A stretch of 64,000 nt of DNA from Paenibacillus pinisoli (GTDB lineage Bacteria; Bacillota; Bacilli; Paenibacillales; Paenibacillaceae): NCBI RefSeq assembly GCF_003605435.1, contig NZ_QXQB01000001.1, positions 744,001 through 808,000 of the forward strand. The letters run 5' to 3'. Below the pieces are notes generated by a model that saw only the letters and a list, made by a program, of their open reading frames with translations, was not told where the DNA came from and did no database searches. A program made the translations under genes and the position numbers. Below, piece after piece: positions 17,779-27,235 of this stretch. Within the stretch, counting starts at the first letter, position 1, and every line of letters begins with the position of its first letter.

Positions 17779-18549
17779 TTACTCACTTTCCACATTTTCT
17801 GAATGAGACTCGTCTCCCTCTTCCTCTGTTTCGAAAGGAACGTACGTATCGGCAAGCAGCATGGTAATTTTACCCGGCTCCTGCGTCTCAATAACGGCAT
17901 TCAAAGCGTCGATTTTCTCCGTTAATACGGATACCGCTGTAATGACCTCGAATTTGGTGCGGGTATACATGCGGATGCGGTCCGGATACGCTTTGGAAGG
18001 AATCGGCGAGATCTCCGACAGGTCAGACAGCTGCTTCGCCGGAATAAGGGCTAGCTGCTTGGTCAGCTCCAGCTTCATAGGATCGCTCGGCTCCCAGCCG
18101 GATAATACCGGCTTGTCCAGCAGTTGCAGCCCTTCTTGTCCGGCTGCGAGGCTGGTCCCGTTAGATAACAGCGCTGTCAAATCTCCCTGGGCAGACAATT
18201 CGAACGCAACTACCGGATATTCCTGAACGGTAATCTTTACAATACCGGGGAATACCTTCATCACCTTCGCATCTTCTACTTGAGGCAGCGTCTTGACGTT
18301 AGCGGCAATATCGGATGATGCGATCTGGAAGAAGGCGTCTCCGACTTCGATTCTCGAAGCTCCGGCAACTTCCTCCGTAGAGGTGAAATGCATGCCGGTA
18401 ATTTGAATTTCGGATATTTTGCTAATGGATGAGTTAAAAAACAGTACCGCTAGCAGCGCAATAAATAATAGAAATAGAACGGCAAGCAGCTTTTTATTGC
18501 CTCTGCGTTTGCGCGGTGGTTCCTTCAGCACAGGCATTTGTGTGCTCAT
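17779..18549 (-). CDS. divIB: Cell division protein DivIB (FtsQ)
   Basis: 256 residues, bitopic. A basic cytoplasmic N-terminus (PPRKRRGNKK) is followed by one membrane helix (LLAVLFLLFIALLAVLFF, about residues 22-40) and an extracellular POTRA plus FtsQ/DivIB domain (ISEIQITGMHFTSTEEV onward). It forms the DivIB-FtsL-DivIC complex that controls septal peptidoglycan synthesis. The start is the ATG at 18547-18549, with AGAGGG seven bases upstream; in-frame codons further up run into the repeat region and have no site. A palindromic repeat pair lies 39 bases upstream. Confidence 0.93.
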   Translation of the reverse strand: MSTQMPVLKEPPRKRRGNKKLLAVLFLLFIALLAVLFFNSSISKISEIQITGMHFTSTEEVAGASRIEVGDAFFQIASSDIAANVKTLPQVEDAKVMKVFPGIVKITVQEYPVVAFELSAQGDLTALLSNGTSLAAGQEGLQLLDKPVLSGWEPSDPMKLELTKQLALIPAKQLSDLSEISPIPSKAYPDRIRMYTRTKFEVITAVSVLTEKIDALNAVIETQEPGKITMLLADTYVPFETEEEGDESHSENVESE

Positions 18550-18587
18550 AACTTGTCCCTCTTTTCTGCGAAACGAAGGCTTCCTCA

Positions 18588-18664
18588 GGGTTTGCTTTAG
18601 CAAACCCTACATCGGAAGCATTAGCTTGGGATTGCGTGAGCAAACCCCGCATCGGAAGCATCCA
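18588..18664. repeat. Two tandem 40-bp palindrome-bearing units upstream of divIB
   Basis: The first unit (18588-18627) starts with the palindrome GGGTTTGCTTTAGCAAACCC and continues with ACATCGGAAGCAT. The second (from 18628) is a diverged copy, GGGATTGCGTGAGCAAACCC then CGCATCGGAAGCAT. The core GGTTTGCTT..GCAAACC is shared with the 38-bp array at 42339-42587. It fills much of the 183-bp murA-divIB gap. Confidence 0.85.
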
Positions 18665-18732
18665 TTATGCCAGCTATGTCCGATGATCAGGATAGCCGTT
18701 CGTTTCTATATGGCCGAAGTCTAGCATATGAT

Positions 18733-20010
18733 TTAAATATTAGGCGCCTGCGGCACAGGCGAAGTCCGGGAGATGCGCGCTCCTAGCCTTGTCAGCATCG
18801 TCTCGATCCGGTCGTAGCCGCGATCGATATGGTGGACCTGTTCCACCACGGTCCGCCCCTGTGCGGCAAGGCCTGCGATGACCAGGGCGGCTCCGGCCCT
18901 TAAGTCGGTTGCCTCCACTGTTGCCCCGTACAAGCGCGGCACGCCCCTTATGAATGCCGCGTTCATGTCGACGCGTATATCGGCCCCCATGCGCGACAGC
19001 TCATCCACGTGCTTAAGTCTGCCTTCGAAAATCGTTTCTTTCAATATGCTGACCCCGTCAGCAAGCGACAGCAAGACCATGATCTGAGATTGCAGATCAG
19101 TCGGAAATGCCGGATAAGGCGATGTGACAATCCGCTCTACCGCCTTTGGTCTGGCAGAACTGCCGACCTTTATTATATCACCGTCGACGACAATTTGAAC
19201 ACCTGCGCGGCGCATCACATGGATAAGCGAGGATAAATGGGCGGGCTGTGTATCCTGGAGCGTTACCTGGCCGCGCGTAGCCGCGGCTGCAACCATGATC
19301 GTTCCCGTTACTATCCGATCCGGTATAACCTTGTATCGGCAAGGCGCAAGCCGTTCAACGCCATCAATCGTAATGGTGTCGGTACCCGCTCCCATAATCT
19401 TGGCGCCCATGGCATTTAAGAAACGCTGCAAATCTTGAATTTCCGGCTCTCTGGCAGCATTGCTGAGCGTAGTGCGCCCTTCTGCAAGAACAGCAGCCAT
19501 CATAATATTTTCCGTAGCTCCGACACTCGGAAAAGTCAGATGAATGTCGGCGCCTTTTAATTTGCTTGCCCGGCATACAATGCGGTTGCCCACTTCCTCG
19601 ATCTCCGCGCCAAGCGCTTGCAGCCCTTGCAGATGCAGGTCAATCTTTCTCTCGCCGATTGCGCATCCGCCAGGCTGGTAGACCTGTGCTTCGCCGAAGC
19701 GAGACAGCAGCGGCCCCATGAGGAATATGGAGGAGCGCATCTGCTTCATCAAGTTTTCCGGCACATGGGACGTATGGGCGGATGTTGTATCCAGCACCAC
19801 CGTGTCGTCCGTATGCTCGGCGCGACATCCTAATTCGCGCAAAATGTTCAACATGACGTCGATATCCAGCAAATGCGGCACGGAATCGATCGTCGTCGTG
19901 CCTTCTGCCAGCAAGCTGGCAGCCAATATCGGCAAGGCGGCATTTTTCGCTCCTTGGATAACTATGGTTCCTGAGAGTGGTTTCCCGCCTTCAATCACCA
20001 ATTTGTCCAA
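18733..20010 (-). CDS. murA: UDP-N-acetylglucosamine 1-carboxyvinyltransferase
   Basis: 425 residues. First committed step of peptidoglycan synthesis: transfer of enolpyruvate from PEP to UDP-GlcNAc, in the cytoplasm. The catalytic cysteine is C116 in the loop GGCAIGERKIDLH (so probably fosfomycin-sensitive), and the N-terminal IQGAKNAALPILAASLLAEG is typical of the EPSP-synthase-like fold. It lies 16 bases after murB. In B. subtilis murAA is outside the dcw cluster; here it is inside, between murB and divIB. Confidence 0.96.
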   Translation of the reverse strand: MDKLVIEGGKPLSGTIVIQGAKNAALPILAASLLAEGTTTIDSVPHLLDIDVMLNILRELGCRAEHTDDTVVLDTTSAHTSHVPENLMKQMRSSIFLMGPLLSRFGEAQVYQPGGCAIGERKIDLHLQGLQALGAEIEEVGNRIVCRASKLKGADIHLTFPSVGATENIMMAAVLAEGRTTLSNAAREPEIQDLQRFLNAMGAKIMGAGTDTITIDGVERLAPCRYKVIPDRIVTGTIMVAAAATRGQVTLQDTQPAHLSSLIHVMRRAGVQIVVDGDIIKVGSSARPKAVERIVTSPYPAFPTDLQSQIMVLLSLADGVSILKETIFEGRLKHVDELSRMGADIRVDMNAAFIRGVPRLYGATVEATDLRAGAALVIAGLAAQGRTVVEQVHHIDRGYDRIETMLTRLGARISRTSPVPQAPNI

Positions 20011-20025
20011 TGTATCACCTCCGAA

Positions 20026-20931
20026 TTACCGCTCGCCCACCACCAATACCTCCGGCACCAGCTTGACGCCAAAACGCTGCTCTACAGTGCTCTGAATATG
20101 GGACATAAGGGCGAGAACATCTCTAGCTGTCGCATGCCCGGTGTTTACAATAAAATTGGCGTGCATTTCGGATACTTGCGCTTCCCCGATGTTGAATCCT
20201 TTCAGTCCGGCTTCCTGAATCAACCGCGCCGCATAATCGCCAGGCGGATTGCGGAAGACACTTCCCGCTACGGCAAGCTGCAATGGCTGGGTTCTCAGCC
20301 TGCGCTCCTTGTAAGAAGCCATGGCGGATGCAATCTCCATGCGGTCTCCTTCAGCCAGCTCGAATGCCGCTTCCAGCACCAGACCTTTCATTTCGTGAAG
20401 AACGGAATGCCGATAATCAAAGCGCATTTCCTCTGCTCCGTAACGAACCAATTCTCCTGTTTCCAGTACAATGTCAGCATATTTGAAAATACGTGACACA
20501 TCCGATCCGTGCGCTCCAGCGTTCATGTAGACGGCTCCGCCGACCGTTCCCGGAATTCCCCCCGCGAATTCAAGCCCGGTCAAGCCTTGCTTGCCTGCCA
20601 TAACCGACAGTTTGATGAAAGAATACGACGCGCCCGCAATAGCGGTTGCCCCTTCGAAACGCACGTAATCGAGACCACCTGCAGGTTTGATCACAACGCC
20701 GCGAATGCCCTTGTCCGTGACAAGCATGTTGGAGCCGCGACCCAGATTGGTCCAGCTGTGCCCATGCTTGATCAGCAGCTTAACAATGGCGATAAGCTGT
20801 TCTTTTCCTGCGGGAAGGATTAATAGATCGGCGGGACCGCCGATTTTCCATGTTGTATGTTTGGTTAGCGGTTCGTCAAATAATAGTTTTCCAAGATTCG
20901 CTTGCTCAAGCTCCGCTATAAGTGCTTCCAT
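20026..20931 (-). CDS. murB: UDP-N-acetylenolpyruvoylglucosamine reductase
   Basis: 301 residues. FAD- and NADPH-dependent reduction of the MurA product to UDP-MurNAc. The FAD domain has NLGRGSNMLV and GGIPGTVGGAVYMNAGAHG; the C-terminal part has the proton-donor serine region AGSVFRNPPGDYAARLI. The start is the ATG at 20929-20931, with AGGAGG nine bases upstream; an earlier in-frame ATG has no site. A 158-bp spacer without a visible hairpin separates it from murG. Confidence 0.95.
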   Translation of the reverse strand: MEALIAELEQANLGKLLFDEPLTKHTTWKIGGPADLLILPAGKEQLIAIVKLLIKHGHSWTNLGRGSNMLVTDKGIRGVVIKPAGGLDYVRFEGATAIAGASYSFIKLSVMAGKQGLTGLEFAGGIPGTVGGAVYMNAGAHGSDVSRIFKYADIVLETGELVRYGAEEMRFDYRHSVLHEMKGLVLEAAFELAEGDRMEIASAMASYKERRLRTQPLQLAVAGSVFRNPPGDYAARLIQEAGLKGFNIGEAQVSEMHANFIVNTGHATARDVLALMSHIQSTVEQRFGVKLVPEVLVVGER

Positions 20932-21089
20932 CTGCGACTGCCTCCTTCGATGCTGCATATCTTGCCGTTCGCTGCGGCTCTCGCCGGCCGCTGTTATGTG
21001 ATCTAACGCTCCCGATGGTGTCGGTCACGAATATAAGGTATCTTATGCCCTCCTGCCACGTTGTGTGACAATCGCCCAGTCGCCCTGCC

Positions 21090-22202
21090 CTACCACCGCT
21101 TGCCCTTCATCCGCATCAGCTCTTCCATAATGCGGTTCGCAGAATCGGGCACTGCCAGCTTCGCTGTGGCCGCCGACATCGCCTTCATGCGGGCCGGATC
21201 GCCAAGCAGCTCTTCCATCTCGCGAAGCAGCGTCTCGCCGGACAAATCTTTCTCAAGCAAAATTTCAGCCGCTCCGGCAGATACCAGGCTGCGCGCATTC
21301 GCCTCCTGATGATTGTTCGTCACGTTAGGCGACGGAATCAGAATGGACGGCAGGCCTAGCGCCGTAATCTCCGCCAGGGAAGAAGCTCCGGACCGGCTGA
21401 CGACAAGTGCCGCGTCCTTCAGAACCTCAGCCATATTGTGCAAATACGGCACCAGCGTAAGCTTCTTATGCGCCTCGGGCGCTGCTTCGGCGATGCGCTC
21501 CTTGGTAGATTCATAATAGATCTCGCCTGTGACAAAGACGACATGAGCATCCTTGATCCGATCCAGCGACGGAGCCATCTCAATCATGGCCTCGTTCAAC
21601 GCGCGTGCCCCGCGGCTGCCCCCTACGACAAGCGCAAGCCGCGAGGACGGAGGCAGGCCCAACGACTGAAGCCCCTTGCCGGGAACGGCTCGGAGCACGT
21701 TGGTCGCGCAAGGATTGCCCGTAAAGGACGTTTCCTTCGCCTTGGGGAATTGGGATGCCGATTCCGGGAAGCTGACGCCGACATGATCGGCGTAACGGGA
21801 CAGGAATTGATTAGTCAAGCCGGGAATCGCATTCTGCTCATGGATGAACGTCGGGATGCCGAGCTTCGCAGCCGCATAGACGACAGGGCCGCATACGTAA
21901 CCGCCCGTGCCAATGACGACATCCGGCTTGAATTCCCGGAGCAGCGATTTGGAGCGCTGCGCTCCTTTGAGGAATCGCACAATCGTCTTGACGTTCTCGA
22001 AGGACAGCTTCCGGCGGAAGCCTGTAATCTCGATCGCCTCGAATGGAATTCCTTGCTCCGGCACGACTCTGCTCTCCATGCCTTTGGCCGTGCCGATATA
22101 TAATAGCTTCGTGTCCGGATCGTTCTGCAACATATGCTTGCCTACGGCGACCGCGGGATAAATATGGCCGCCGGTTCCTCCACCGGTCAACACGATACGC
22201 AT
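21090..22202 (-). CDS. murG: UDP-GlcNAc:lipid I N-acetylglucosaminyltransferase
   Basis: 370 residues, a GT-B glycosyltransferase at the inner membrane face that converts lipid I to lipid II. The start MRIVLTGGGTGGHIYPAV carries the glycine-rich G-loop; GSRGARALNEA and SRSGASSLAEITALGLPSIL are nucleotide-sugar binding stretches. The ATG at 22200-22202 follows GAGGTGAAGATT; a long upstream in-frame extension is the antisense-like reading of the spoVE end and is not used. Five bases separate it from spoVE. Confidence 0.96.
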   Translation of the reverse strand: MRIVLTGGGTGGHIYPAVAVGKHMLQNDPDTKLLYIGTAKGMESRVVPEQGIPFEAIEITGFRRKLSFENVKTIVRFLKGAQRSKSLLREFKPDVVIGTGGYVCGPVVYAAAKLGIPTFIHEQNAIPGLTNQFLSRYADHVGVSFPESASQFPKAKETSFTGNPCATNVLRAVPGKGLQSLGLPPSSRLALVVGGSRGARALNEAMIEMAPSLDRIKDAHVVFVTGEIYYESTKERIAEAAPEAHKKLTLVPYLHNMAEVLKDAALVVSRSGASSLAEITALGLPSILIPSPNVTNNHQEANARSLVSAGAAEILLEKDLSGETLLREMEELLGDPARMKAMSAATAKLAVPDSANRIMEELMRMKGKRW

Positions 22203-22207
22203 AATCT

Positions 22208-23305
22208 TCACCTCGAATAACGGGATATGTTCAGCAGAATGCCGAGCGCCGTCAGCAGCAGCGTAAGCGAGGAGCCGCCATAGCTGACCAGCGGCAGCGT
22301 AATGCCGGTAACGGGCATCATGCCGATGACAACGCCAATATTGATGAGCACCTGTACGCCGATGATGCCGGTAATGCCAACCGCCAGCAGACTGCCGAAC
22401 GTGTCTGGCGCCGCAATTGCCGCGCGGATGCCGCGCCATACGACGACCAGAAATAATAGGATTAGGGCGACGCCGCCGATAAAGCCAAGCTCCTCCGCCA
22501 GAATGCTAAAGATAAAGTCGGTCTGCGGCTCAGGCAGATAGCTGAATTTCTGCCTGCTCATGCCGAGTCCGAGTCCGACCAGGCCGCCAGGGCCGATCGC
22601 AAATAAGGACTGAATGATTTGATAGCCGCCGCCAAGCGGATCGGCCCATGGGTCCAGAAAGGACGTAATGCGTTTCAAGCGGTAAGGAGCGGCAAGGATC
22701 AAGCCGACAAAGCCGACGACCCCGACCATGGCAAGCCCTCCCAGATGAGATAGCCTGGCTCCTGCCGTAAAGATCAGAATAAGCGAGGCGCCGACCATAA
22801 CCGCGCCTGTCCCAAGGTCAGGCTGCAGCATGATCATGCCGAACGCAAGTCCGACAAGCCCAAGCGGCGGCATCAGCCCTTTGGTGAAATGCGTGATCGT
22901 CTGCTGCTTCTCTGACAACCACTTCGATAGGAACAATATCATAGCCAGCTTCATGAACTCCGACGGCTGAATGCCGAAGGAGCTGATGCCGAGCCAGCTG
23001 CGCGCTCCGCCGCGGACGACGCCCACGCCGGGAATGAGGACAATAACCAAAAGCCCGAAGCATACAATAAGAGCCATCGGCGCCCACTTCTTCCAAGCGG
23101 AATAATGGACGTTCATAGTAAATAGTAACGCACCTACGCCTAGTACGGCAAACAACAGCTGCCGCTTCACGTAATAAAACCGGTCGCCGAACTCATGAAA
23201 AGCGAGCACGGCGCTCGCGCTATACACCATTATAATGCCGATCGCTAGAATAAGCCCTATTGCCGCAAGCAGCCAAATATCCGGGGCAGACCGCGCTTTT
23301 GCCAT
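22208..23305 (-). CDS. spoVE: SEDS peptidoglycan glycosyltransferase, SpoVE/FtsW type
   Basis: 365 residues with about ten membrane segments. SEDS proteins polymerise lipid II together with a class B penicillin-binding protein. Family stretches include IIMVYSASAVLA, GGARSWLGISSFGIQPSEF and the C-terminal PLVSYGGSSLT. The position between murD and murG is that of B. subtilis spoVE, where the vegetative ftsW lies elsewhere. Sequence alone does not tell whether this one serves vegetative division, spore cortex or both. PBP2B and SpoVD in this window are the likely partners. The ATG at 23303-23305 follows AGAGGTG. Confidence 0.93.
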   Translation of the reverse strand: MAKARSAPDIWLLAAIGLILAIGIIMVYSASAVLAFHEFGDRFYYVKRQLLFAVLGVGALLFTMNVHYSAWKKWAPMALIVCFGLLVIVLIPGVGVVRGGARSWLGISSFGIQPSEFMKLAMILFLSKWLSEKQQTITHFTKGLMPPLGLVGLAFGMIMLQPDLGTGAVMVGASLILIFTAGARLSHLGGLAMVGVVGFVGLILAAPYRLKRITSFLDPWADPLGGGYQIIQSLFAIGPGGLVGLGLGMSRQKFSYLPEPQTDFIFSILAEELGFIGGVALILLFLVVVWRGIRAAIAAPDTFGSLLAVGITGIIGVQVLINIGVVIGMMPVTGITLPLVSYGGSSLTLLLTALGILLNISRYSR

Positions 23306-23349
23306 CGCGAACACCTCTTAGCATGGGAAAGTAGGGACAGGCCCCCTAC

Positions 23350-24783
23350 TTACAAGGTATGCGCCGATTGCTTAAAAATGCTCCCTCTCTGCTCATAGGA
23401 TGCAAACATGTCCCAGCTTGCGCATGCAGGCGACAGCAGGACAGTATCTCCCGGCTCCGCCAGCGCGGCCGCTTGGCGCACGGCTTCCCTAAGCGTGCTT
23501 TCGGCGTCACTCTCATCGTTCACCGAATGGGCATTGGCTAAACCTGCCAGCTCCGCAACGCGAATAAGCTTCTCCTTCGTCTGGCCCAGCGCTACCAGGC
23601 CTTTCAAATTCCGGAATACGGGCAGCAGCTCCATATAATCGGAGCCTCTATCAAGTCCGCCGGCTACTAGCACGATCGGCCCTTTAAGCGAGCGGACCGA
23701 CATTGTAGTCGCCGTTGAATTGGTCGCTTTGGAATCATTGAAGAATTTTACGCCGTTCAGCTCGCGGACGAACTCCAGACGATGCTCGACGCCTTTGAAT
23801 CGCTCCAGCGGCTCCGCCAGCCCCTCAGGAGGAGCTCCGGCTGCAAGCGCCGCTGCAATAGCCGCAAGCGCATTGGCTGTGTTATGCCGTCCCGGAATGC
23901 CCAGCATGTCAACCGGCATAATGACGGCCTCGCCGCCGCCTGCAGAAGCCGGACGCCGGTATACAATGAACCGTCTCGGCTCTCCAGCTCCGTCAGCCAG
24001 TTGCTCCCGGCTGTATGGAGGCTCGACGCATACCCCCGTCTCCAGCCGTTCATACAAGGAAAACGGCAGCACATCAGCAGACATTCCTGCCGCAATGGAC
24101 CGGCACGTTGCGTCATCCCAATTCAGCACGGCAGTATCGCCGCTTGCCTGATTGGCGAACAGCTTGCGCTTGGAAGCGGCGTAATCCTCCATATCGCCGT
24201 GATAGTCCAGATGCGTCTCTGCGAGATTCAGCAGGAGCGCGATTCGCGGACGGAAGGCGGAGGTGCCCTTCAATTGGAAGCTGCTAAGCTCTGCGACGAT
24301 CCAACCGTCCTGCTCCGCCTCCCCCACGGCATCGCATAGAGGCAAGCCGATATTCCCCGCGACGATGGGCTTCATGCCCGCCGCCTCCAGAAGCTCGCCG
24401 ATAAGCGTTGTTGTGGTCGTTTTGCCATTGGACCCTGTAATACCGATGATTGGAGCGGGAGAAAGCCAGTAGGCCGCCTCTACCTCCGTAATCACTTCTA
24501 CCCCGCGCTCAAGCGCTTGACGCACCGGCGGAGCCGTATAGGGAATACCCGGATTTTTGACCAGCAGGGCCGTCCTGTCATCGATCAGATCGTCCGGATG
24601 GTAGCCGCATAGCACAGAAATGCCCAAAGCGGTCAATTCGTCCGCTTCGGGACATGTCTCCTTCTTATCATTAACGAAAACGTCAGCGCCGAGCTTGTGG
24701 AACAGCTTCGCAACGCTGACCCCGCTTCTGGCCAGACCCAAAATTACGACTCGTTTGTCACGATAGGTTGACGGATGATTCAT
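23350..24783 (-). CDS. murD: UDP-MurNAc-L-alanine:D-glutamate ligase
   Basis: 477 residues, somewhat longer than the usual 450. ATP-dependent addition of D-glutamate to UDP-MurNAc-L-Ala. Three-domain Mur ligase: N-terminal UDP-binding fold (VVILGLARSGVSVAKLF), central ATP site [20 protein letters not shown], and a C-terminal Rossmann domain with FNDSKATNSTATT. A stretch around residues 240-275 (rich in Gly, Arg, Ala) looks like an insertion. Start ATG after AAAGGGATGTCGCT. The 75-bp gap to mraY contains a weak hairpin without T-run. Confidence 0.96.
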   Translation of the reverse strand: MNHPSTYRDKRVVILGLARSGVSVAKLFHKLGADVFVNDKKETCPEADELTALGISVLCGYHPDDLIDDRTALLVKNPGIPYTAPPVRQALERGVEVITEVEAAYWLSPAPIIGITGSNGKTTTTTLIGELLEAAGMKPIVAGNIGLPLCDAVGEAEQDGWIVAELSSFQLKGTSAFRPRIALLLNLAETHLDYHGDMEDYAASKRKLFANQASGDTAVLNWDDATCRSIAAGMSADVLPFSLYERLETGVCVEPPYSREQLADGAGEPRRFIVYRRPASAGGGEAVIMPVDMLGIPGRHNTANALAAIAAALAAGAPPEGLAEPLERFKGVEHRLEFVRELNGVKFFNDSKATNSTATTMSVRSLKGPIVLVAGGLDRGSDYMELLPVFRNLKGLVALGQTKEKLIRVAELAGLANAHSVNDESDAESTLREAVRQAAALAEPGDTVLLSPACASWDMFASYEQRGSIFKQSAHTL

Positions 24784-24858
24784 AGCGACATCCCTTTCTA
24801 TGGATGCAGGAAGCGGCTCTCCGTGCGAGAACCGCCCCTTGCGTAATAATGTTAGTTG

Positions 24859-25815
24859 TTAGATGACGAACATAATGCCAACCGCGGCAAACAGCAGCCC
24901 GACCAGCCAGAACACTGTTACGACCTTCCACTCGGACCAGCCGACAAGCTCGAAGTGATGATGGATCGGGCTCATCTTGAAGATGCGCTTGCCTCTCGTC
25001 TTGAACGAAGTGACCTGAATGATAACCGACAGCATCTCCAGTACAAAGACGCCGCCGATCACAATCAGCAGAAGCTCTGTCTTGGTCAGGATCGCGACAG
25101 CGGCAATGCCGCCGCCAATGCCCAGAGATCCCATGTCGCCCATGAACACCTTCGCCGGATGCGCGTTGAATACCAGAAACCCTAGCACAGCGCCTATCAT
25201 TGCTGCCGAGAATACGGCAGATTCATGCGCGGATGTCTGCAGAGCTACAATCGTGAATGCGCCGAAGGCAATCGCGCTTGTCCCCGCCAGCAAGCCATCG
25301 AGACCGTCTGTGAAATTGACGGAGTTGCTGGCCGCGAACATGATAATGACAACCAGCGGATAGTAGAACCAGCCCAGATCAAAGCCCCAGGACGTGCCCG
25401 GCACCGTGATCTCCGTGCTATGGTTCATATTATAGAGCATGGCGCAGACGATAATGGAGAATAGAAGCTGCCCGAACAGCTTCTGCCTCGCTGTAAGGCC
25501 AAGCGATCTCTTGAACACAATTTTGATATAGTCATCCAAAAACCCGACAAGCCCAAAGCCGAGCGATGCCGTCAGCAGCACCCAGAATTCAGGCGTTTTG
25601 TCCGCGAAACGGATGAATGCAATCATAAGGGCGATCATGATGATAATGCCGCCCATCGTAGGCGTGCCGCCCTTCTTCAGGTGGCTCTGCGGTCCCTCCG
25701 TGCGGATCTGCTGGCCGAACTTCAGTCGACGAAGCAGAGGAATGAACAATGGTCCGAGCAATACTGCTAGCAAGAATGAAGCGCCTATCGAAAATAAAAT
25801 GACCATCATGTCCAT
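24859..25815 (-). CDS. mraY: Phospho-MurNAc-pentapeptide transferase
   Basis: 318 residues with ten expected membrane helices. It transfers phospho-MurNAc-pentapeptide to undecaprenyl phosphate, forming lipid I. Mg2+-site and family motifs are visible: [35 protein letters not shown] and SPIHHHFEL. The start is the ATG at 25813-25815 with AGAGGTGAGG just upstream; an upstream in-frame ATG overlaps murF. It begins four bases after the murF stop. Confidence 0.96.
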   Translation of the reverse strand: MDMMVILFSIGASFLLAVLLGPLFIPLLRRLKFGQQIRTEGPQSHLKKGGTPTMGGIIIMIALMIAFIRFADKTPEFWVLLTASLGFGLVGFLDDYIKIVFKRSLGLTARQKLFGQLLFSIIVCAMLYNMNHSTEITVPGTSWGFDLGWFYYPLVVIIMFAASNSVNFTDGLDGLLAGTSAIAFGAFTIVALQTSAHESAVFSAAMIGAVLGFLVFNAHPAKVFMGDMGSLGIGGGIAAVAILTKTELLLIVIGGVFVLEMLSVIIQVTSFKTRGKRIFKMSPIHHHFELVGWSEWKVVTVFWLVGLLFAAVGIMFVI

Positions 25816-25819
25816 ATCC

Positions 25820-27235
25820 TCACCTCTTCTCCAAAGCTTGGACAACCTGCTCCATTTGCATTCCTCTTGAGCCTTTTACAAGGACAAGATCCTCTGGCTG
25901 GAGCTGCTCCCGAACCCAATTCATGAGTTCTTGCTTATCTTCGAAATGCCGGACATAGCCGGCTTCAGCCGCTTGCGGCAATTGGCTTGCGGCAGCTTCC
26001 GACGTCAGCGCCGAAAGCGGGCCGAATGTGATGACGGCCTCCGCTTTGCCTTCCGATATATATTCGCCAATCTCCCGGTGCAGGGAGGCCTCTTCCGGAC
26101 CCAGGTCCAGCATATCGCCCAGCACGATCCATCTGCGGCCGAAGCCGCCAAGTCCGCTTACCAGGTCGATAGCGGCTCGCACCGCTGTAGGGTTGGCGTT
26201 ATAGGCATCGTTAAGTATAGTCGCCCCGTTGTAGGCTTTCGACGGTTCGATGCGCATGCCGGTCAGCTTCAGCCCTTGGAAGCCTAATGCTATGTTTTCG
26301 GCTTTGACGCCGAATACGCGGGCAGCTGCGATTGCAGCAAGCGCATTGCTAATATTATGACGGCCCGGAGTGGAAATATGAAGCTTTTCCATTCCTGTAT
26401 CCGTATCTTTGTAACGGGCGCTGAAGGTGCTTCCGTCAGGCTCAAGCGCAATATGGTCTGCCGACCATTCGTTGCCCCTGTCCAGCCCGAATGTGCGAAG
26501 CGTAATGCCTTCTGGCAAATATGTCGATTTAAGCCCTTCATGCAGAAGCGGCTCGTCGCCATTGAACAGCAGAATGCCGCCTTCGCCAAGGCCGGCCGTA
26601 ATTTCAAGCTTCGCCTTCGCAATTCCGCTGCGGGAGCCTAGCTGCAGCATATGGGCCTCGCCGATATTCGTAATGATAGCCACGTCAGGCTGTGCAATCT
26701 TGGTCAGCAGCTCGATCTCGCCGAAGCCGCTCATGCCCATCTCCAGCACGGCAACCTCCGTGTCCTCGTCCATTTTCAGAATGGTAAGCGGCAGTCCGAT
26801 ATGATTGTTCAAGTTCCCTTCCGTCTTCAACACAGTATACTGGGTGCCTAGCAGCGCAGCTGTCATGTCCTTCGTCGTGGTCTTGCCATTGCTGCCGGTA
26901 ATGCCGATTACGCGCGCCATTAGCTCGCTGCGGTAAGCGGCGGCGAGTGTCTGCAATCCCTCCAAGGTATCCTTGACGAGCAAGAACGGAAGATGGGCGA
27001 GCGCAGCCGGAATCTCCCTGCCACGCTGCCACATGATCGCCTTCGCTCCGCTGGCGACAGCCTGCTCCACATAGTCATGGCCATCGAATCGGTCGCCGAC
27101 CAGCGGCACGAACAACTCGCCGCTTCCCGCCAGTCTGCTATCTGTCATTATACCGCTGATCATATCTTCCGGGCGGCCGCCCTTGCGCGCTACGCCGCAC
27201 ATCGACGCGAGCTGCCCTACTGTCCGTTTTATCAA
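25820..27235 (-). CDS. murF: UDP-MurNAc-tripeptide D-alanyl-D-alanine ligase
   Basis: 471 residues. Adds D-Ala-D-Ala to UDP-MurNAc-tripeptide. The ATP site is [20 protein letters not shown], with [17 protein letters not shown] further on. The start is TTG at 27233-27235, overlapping the murE stop as TTGA, with AGGGG about nine bases upstream; translation is likely coupled. B. subtilis keeps murF outside the dcw cluster beside ddl; here it sits between murE and mraY. Confidence 0.95.
   Translation of the reverse strand: MIKRTVGQLASMCGVARKGGRPEDMISGIMTDSRLAGSGELFVPLVGDRFDGHDYVEQAVASGAKAIMWQRGREIPAALAHLPFLLVKDTLEGLQTLAAAYRSELMARVIGITGSNGKTTTKDMTAALLGTQYTVLKTEGNLNNHIGLPLTILKMDEDTEVAVLEMGMSGFGEIELLTKIAQPDVAIITNIGEAHMLQLGSRSGIAKAKLEITAGLGEGGILLFNGDEPLLHEGLKSTYLPEGITLRTFGLDRGNEWSADHIALEPDGSTFSARYKDTDTGMEKLHISTPGRHNISNALAAIAAARVFGVKAENIALGFQGLKLTGMRIEPSKAYNGATILNDAYNANPTAVRAAIDLVSGLGGFGRRWIVLGDMLDLGPEEASLHREIGEYISEGKAEAVITFGPLSALTSEAAASQLPQAAEAGYVRHFEDKQELMNWVREQLQPEDLVLVKGSRGMQMEQVVQALEKR

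Noticed and set aside
24813..24835. Terminator between murD and mraY
   Set aside because: A hairpin (GCGGTTCTCG/AGAGCCGC) exists but has no T-run, and it would cut the cell-wall operon in two.
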